Assembly: GCA_034186235.1 (NCBI GenBank)
Contig: JAXGBA010000052.1
Span: forward strand, 1-25,281
DNA: 25,281 nucleotides
Source of the DNA: CAKSKB01 sp034186235
GTDB taxonomy: Bacteria; Bacillota; Clostridia; HGM11514
Direction: 5' to 3'
Shown here piece by piece: positions 23,376-25,281 of this stretch. The notes beneath the pieces were generated by a model, which ran no database searches, was not told the origin of the DNA, and was given only the letters and a program-made list of their open reading frames with translations. Numbering within the stretch: the first letter of the stretch is position 1; each line of letters begins with the position of its first letter. Both the position numbers and the translations under genes were made by a program.

Positions 23376-24710
23376 TTATTTGTTCAATCTTTTTTCAAGT
23401 TTTTCTTTTTGGTCCTCATAACCGGGCTTACCGAGGAGGGCAAACATATTCTTTTTGTAAGCTTCAACGCCCGGCTGATTGAACGGATTTACGCCGAGAA
23501 TATATCCGCTTACCGCGCACGCCTTTTCAAAGAAATAGAAAAGGTAACCGAGGTTATATGCGTCAGCCTTCGGAACATTTATTACCAGATTCGGAACGTT
23601 TCCGTCGGTATGTGCAAGAAGCGTACCGAGAAAAGCCTTTTTATTTACATAGTCAACCGTTTTGCCTGCAAGGAAATTAAGACCGTCGCCGTCGTTATCT
23701 TCTTTTTCGATTTCGACATCGGCGGAAGGTTCGCCGAAAGAAACAACGGTTTCAAAAATATTTCTTACGCCGTCCTGAATATACTGCCCCATAGAGTGAA
23801 GGTCTGTCGAAAAATCAACGGCAGCCGGGAAAATGCCTTTGCCGTCTTTTCCTTCGCTTTCACCGAAAAGCTGTTTCCACCATTCGCCGACATAATGGAA
23901 TGAAGGCTCGTAATTAACAAGAATTTCGGTTCCTTTGCCTTTTCTATAAAGAGCGTTTCTGATTGCGGCGTAGGTGTGGCAGTCGTTTTCGTCGTCGGAG
24001 TAGTCCATGCAGGCGTCCTGCGCACCCTTCATAAGCTGGTCAATATCCGCACCGCTCACAGCGATTGGGAGCAGACCTACAGCCGTAAGAACGGAAAATC
24101 TTCCGCCTACATCATCGGGCACAACGAAGCTTTCGTAGCCTTCCTCATTAGCCTGTTTTTTGAGAACTCCATTCGCCCTGTCAGTTGTTGCGTAAATTCT
24201 TTTTGCCGCACCTTCTTTTCCGTATTTTTCAATAAGCATTTTTCTGAAAACACGGAAAGCAAGCGCCGGCTCGGTTGTGGTTCCGGATTTTGAAATAACA
24301 TTGACGGAAAAATCCCTGTCGCCCACAACATCGATAAGCTGCTTAAGATAAGCGCCGCTGATTGAGTTGCCGGCAAAGTAAATATCGGGAGTATCTTTTT
24401 GTTTGGAATTATAGAACGGCGAACCCAAAAATTCTATAGCCGCCCTTGCACCGAGGTATGAACCGCCGATACCGATTACGATGAGCACCTCGCTTGTTTC
24501 GCATATGCGTTTTGCGGCAAGCTTAATTCTCTCAAACTCGCCTTTATCATAATCGTAAGGAAGGTTAACCCAACCCAAAAAGTCATTTCCGGGACCGTTT
24601 TTTTCTTTAATCATTTTATTTGCCGAAGCAACTGCGCCGGACAAATATTCGATTTCATGCTCGCCCACAAAAGAGAGAGCATTGGAATAATCAAAACTCA
24701 ATTTACTCAT
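23376..24710 (-). CDS. pgi: Glucose-6-phosphate isomerase
   Basis: The glycolytic isomerase of glucose-6-phosphate and fructose-6-phosphate. Seen: two SIS-type sugar-phosphate folds, with IGIGGSYLGARAA (79-91), the phosphate-binding SKSGTTTEPALAF (140-152), the family signature DDVGGRFSVLTAVGL (199-213), the catalytic Glu284 in FGESEGKDGKG, and the C-terminal signature with NPFNQPGVEAYKKNMFALLG. The 444 residues match the shorter Gram-positive type. A GTG three codons upstream is in frame, but ATG 24710 has GAGG at a usable distance. A TTGATT-17-TAAAAT promoter lies upstream, so pgi is expressed independently of the sigF-type gene. Confidence 0.97.
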   Translation of the reverse strand: MSKLSFDYSNALSFVGEHEIEYLSGAVASANKMIKEKNGPGNDFLGWVNLPYDYDKGEFERIKLAAKRICETSEVLIVIGIGGSYLGARAAIEFLGSPFYNSKQKDTPDIYFAGNSISGAYLKQLIDVVGDRDFSVNVISKSGTTTEPALAFRVFRKMLIEKYGKEGAAKRIYATTDRANGVLKKQANEEGYESFVVPDDVGGRFSVLTAVGLLPIAVSGADIDQLMKGAQDACMDYSDDENDCHTYAAIRNALYRKGKGTEILVNYEPSFHYVGEWWKQLFGESEGKDGKGIFPAAVDFSTDLHSMGQYIQDGVRNIFETVVSFGEPSADVEIEKEDNDGDGLNFLAGKTVDYVNKKAFLGTLLAHTDGNVPNLVINVPKADAYNLGYLFYFFEKACAVSGYILGVNPFNQPGVEAYKKNMFALLGKPGYEDQKEKLEKRLNK

Positions 24711-24742
24711 ATTACACACACCTCTAAAATAAATATAAGTAT

Positions 24743-24771
24743 ATTTTACCCCAAAAACCGAATTAAATCAA
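24743..24771 (-). promoter_or_regulatory. Sigma-A-type promoter of pgi
   Basis: On the minus strand: -35 TTGATT (24766-24771), 17-bp spacer, -10 TAAAAT (24743-24748), 33 bp before the pgi start. Confidence 0.85.
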
Positions 24772-24833
24772 GCCTTTTGATAAATTTTTGTCAAAAAACA
24801 TAAATATTTTCGCCGCAAAAGGCAATATTGCAA

Positions 24834-25281
24834 CTATTTATATGATATATCTCGCAGATTTTGAAGAATTTTCTTTTCGCGCCTTGAAATCTGCACTTGC
24901 GACACGCCGATAAGCTTTGCGGTTTCGCTTTGTGTTTTCTGCCTGAAATACCGAAGAATTACGATTTTTCTGTCCTCCTCGGAAAGTTCTGCCAGCAAAT
25001 GTTTAATAATAATGCGGTTGTCTGCGTCGTCAAAACTGTCAGTTTTTTCGGAAATTGCGGCACCGTTTTCTGAAAGCTCGTCCAAAGACGAAACCGCAGA
25101 GGTGCTCTTTATCGCATAGGCAACCTCCTCTGCGCCGCAGCCAAGGGCGCCCGCAAGTTCGGAAACCGAAGCCTCCGCAAACTTCGGGTTTTGCCTCAGC
25201 CTGTAAACTTTAAGTGAAAGTTCCTTTAAGCTGCGGCTGACCTTTACAATCCCGTCATCTCTCAAAAAGCGCTTGATTTCG
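24834..25281 (-). CDS. sigF: RNA polymerase sporulation sigma factor SigF (3' part, runs off the window)
   Basis: The C-terminal 148 residues of a sigma-70-family factor; the 5' part lies beyond the right edge. SigF directs the first forespore-specific transcription. Seen: EIKRFLRDDGIVKVSRSLKE at the window edge, a region 2.4/3 boundary typical of SigF (SigG has a different sequence, RDNNPIRVSRSLRD), a region 3 helix pair with VSELAGALGCGAEEVAYAIK, and region 4 with SEEDRKIVILRYFRQKTQSE and the DNA-binding helix GVSQVQISRREKKIL. The usual motif reads VSR(L/I)EKK; here it is ISRREKK. Genes for SpoIIAA and SpoIIAB would be expected just upstream, outside the window. No terminator hairpin is evident behind the stop. 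Confidence 0.9.
   Translation of the reverse strand, partial: EIKRFLRDDGIVKVSRSLKELSLKVYRLRQNPKFAEASVSELAGALGCGAEEVAYAIKSTSAVSSLDELSENGAAISEKTDSFDDADNRIIIKHLLAELSEEDRKIVILRYFRQKTQSETAKLIGVSQVQISRREKKILQNLRDISYK

Noticed and set aside
23118..23903. A 261-codon open frame on the plus strand opposite the P-loop gene and pgi.
   Set aside because: It has no ribosome binding site, crosses a clear minus-strand promoter, lies antisense to two conserved genes, and its translation shows no recognisable domain.
24780..24833. A terminator behind the sigF-type gene.
   Set aside because: Only a 10-bp AT-rich palindrome (GCAATATTGC) and scattered T-runs are present; no stem followed by a T-tract could be drawn.

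Overview
This window looks like part of the chromosome of a spore-forming, low-to-moderate GC Gram-positive anaerobe of class Clostridia, most likely an Oscillospirales/Ruminococcaceae-type gut bacterium. The evidence is a sporulation sigma factor of the SigF type, a YtfJ/GerW spore protein, a DUF2953 protein, AddAB instead of RecBCD, a Na+-pumping biotin decarboxylase operon, and strong GGAGG ribosome binding sites. Almost every gene is on the minus strand, so transcription runs from high to low coordinates. I see no rRNA, tRNA or CRISPR array.

Right end to centre (25281 to 20700). A 5'-truncated sigF gene is followed by pgi (glucose-6-phosphate isomerase), a small P-loop protein of unknown role, and a phospho-sugar mutase. 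pgi and the P-loop gene each have a clear sigma-A-type promoter. Next come a truncated tyrosine-recombinase remnant and, on the plus strand, one small membrane-protein gene ending in a perfect 12-bp terminator.

Centre (20324 to 9229). addB and addA overlap and encode the double-strand-break helicase-nuclease. Directly behind addA a TTGAAA-17-TATAAT promoter starts a six-gene operon: lysA (diaminopimelate decarboxylase), an M50 site-2 protease, scpA, scpB, a DUF2953 membrane protein and ytfJ. It ends at a bidirectional terminator.

Decayed patch (about 8770 to 9230). No intact gene is present. Read in frame segments, this stretch holds the C-terminal part of an AraC-type regulator on the plus strand (internal deletion and frameshift) and the C-terminal part of an unrecognised protein on the minus strand (one frameshift). 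The two are divergent and both lack their 5' ends, as if a deletion had removed a shared promoter region.

Left part (8695 to 27). A two-gene unit encodes an RluB-type pseudouridine synthase and a small GNAT-like protein. It is followed by a five-gene biotin-dependent Na+ pump operon: an acyl-CoA-type carboxyltransferase, an OadG-like gamma subunit fused to an exported leucine-rich-repeat domain, a biotin carrier, the OadB Na+ pump and an OadA-type carboxyltransferase. A strong terminator follows, then an RpiR-type regulator overlapping an HI0933-type flavoprotein.

The most interesting item is the decarboxylase operon. It combines two different carboxyltransferases with a single biotin carrier and pump, has an unusual LRR-OadG fusion, and its acyl-CoA-type carboxyltransferase carries four C-x-C motifs and a changed substrate region. 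The rest is mostly conserved housekeeping.
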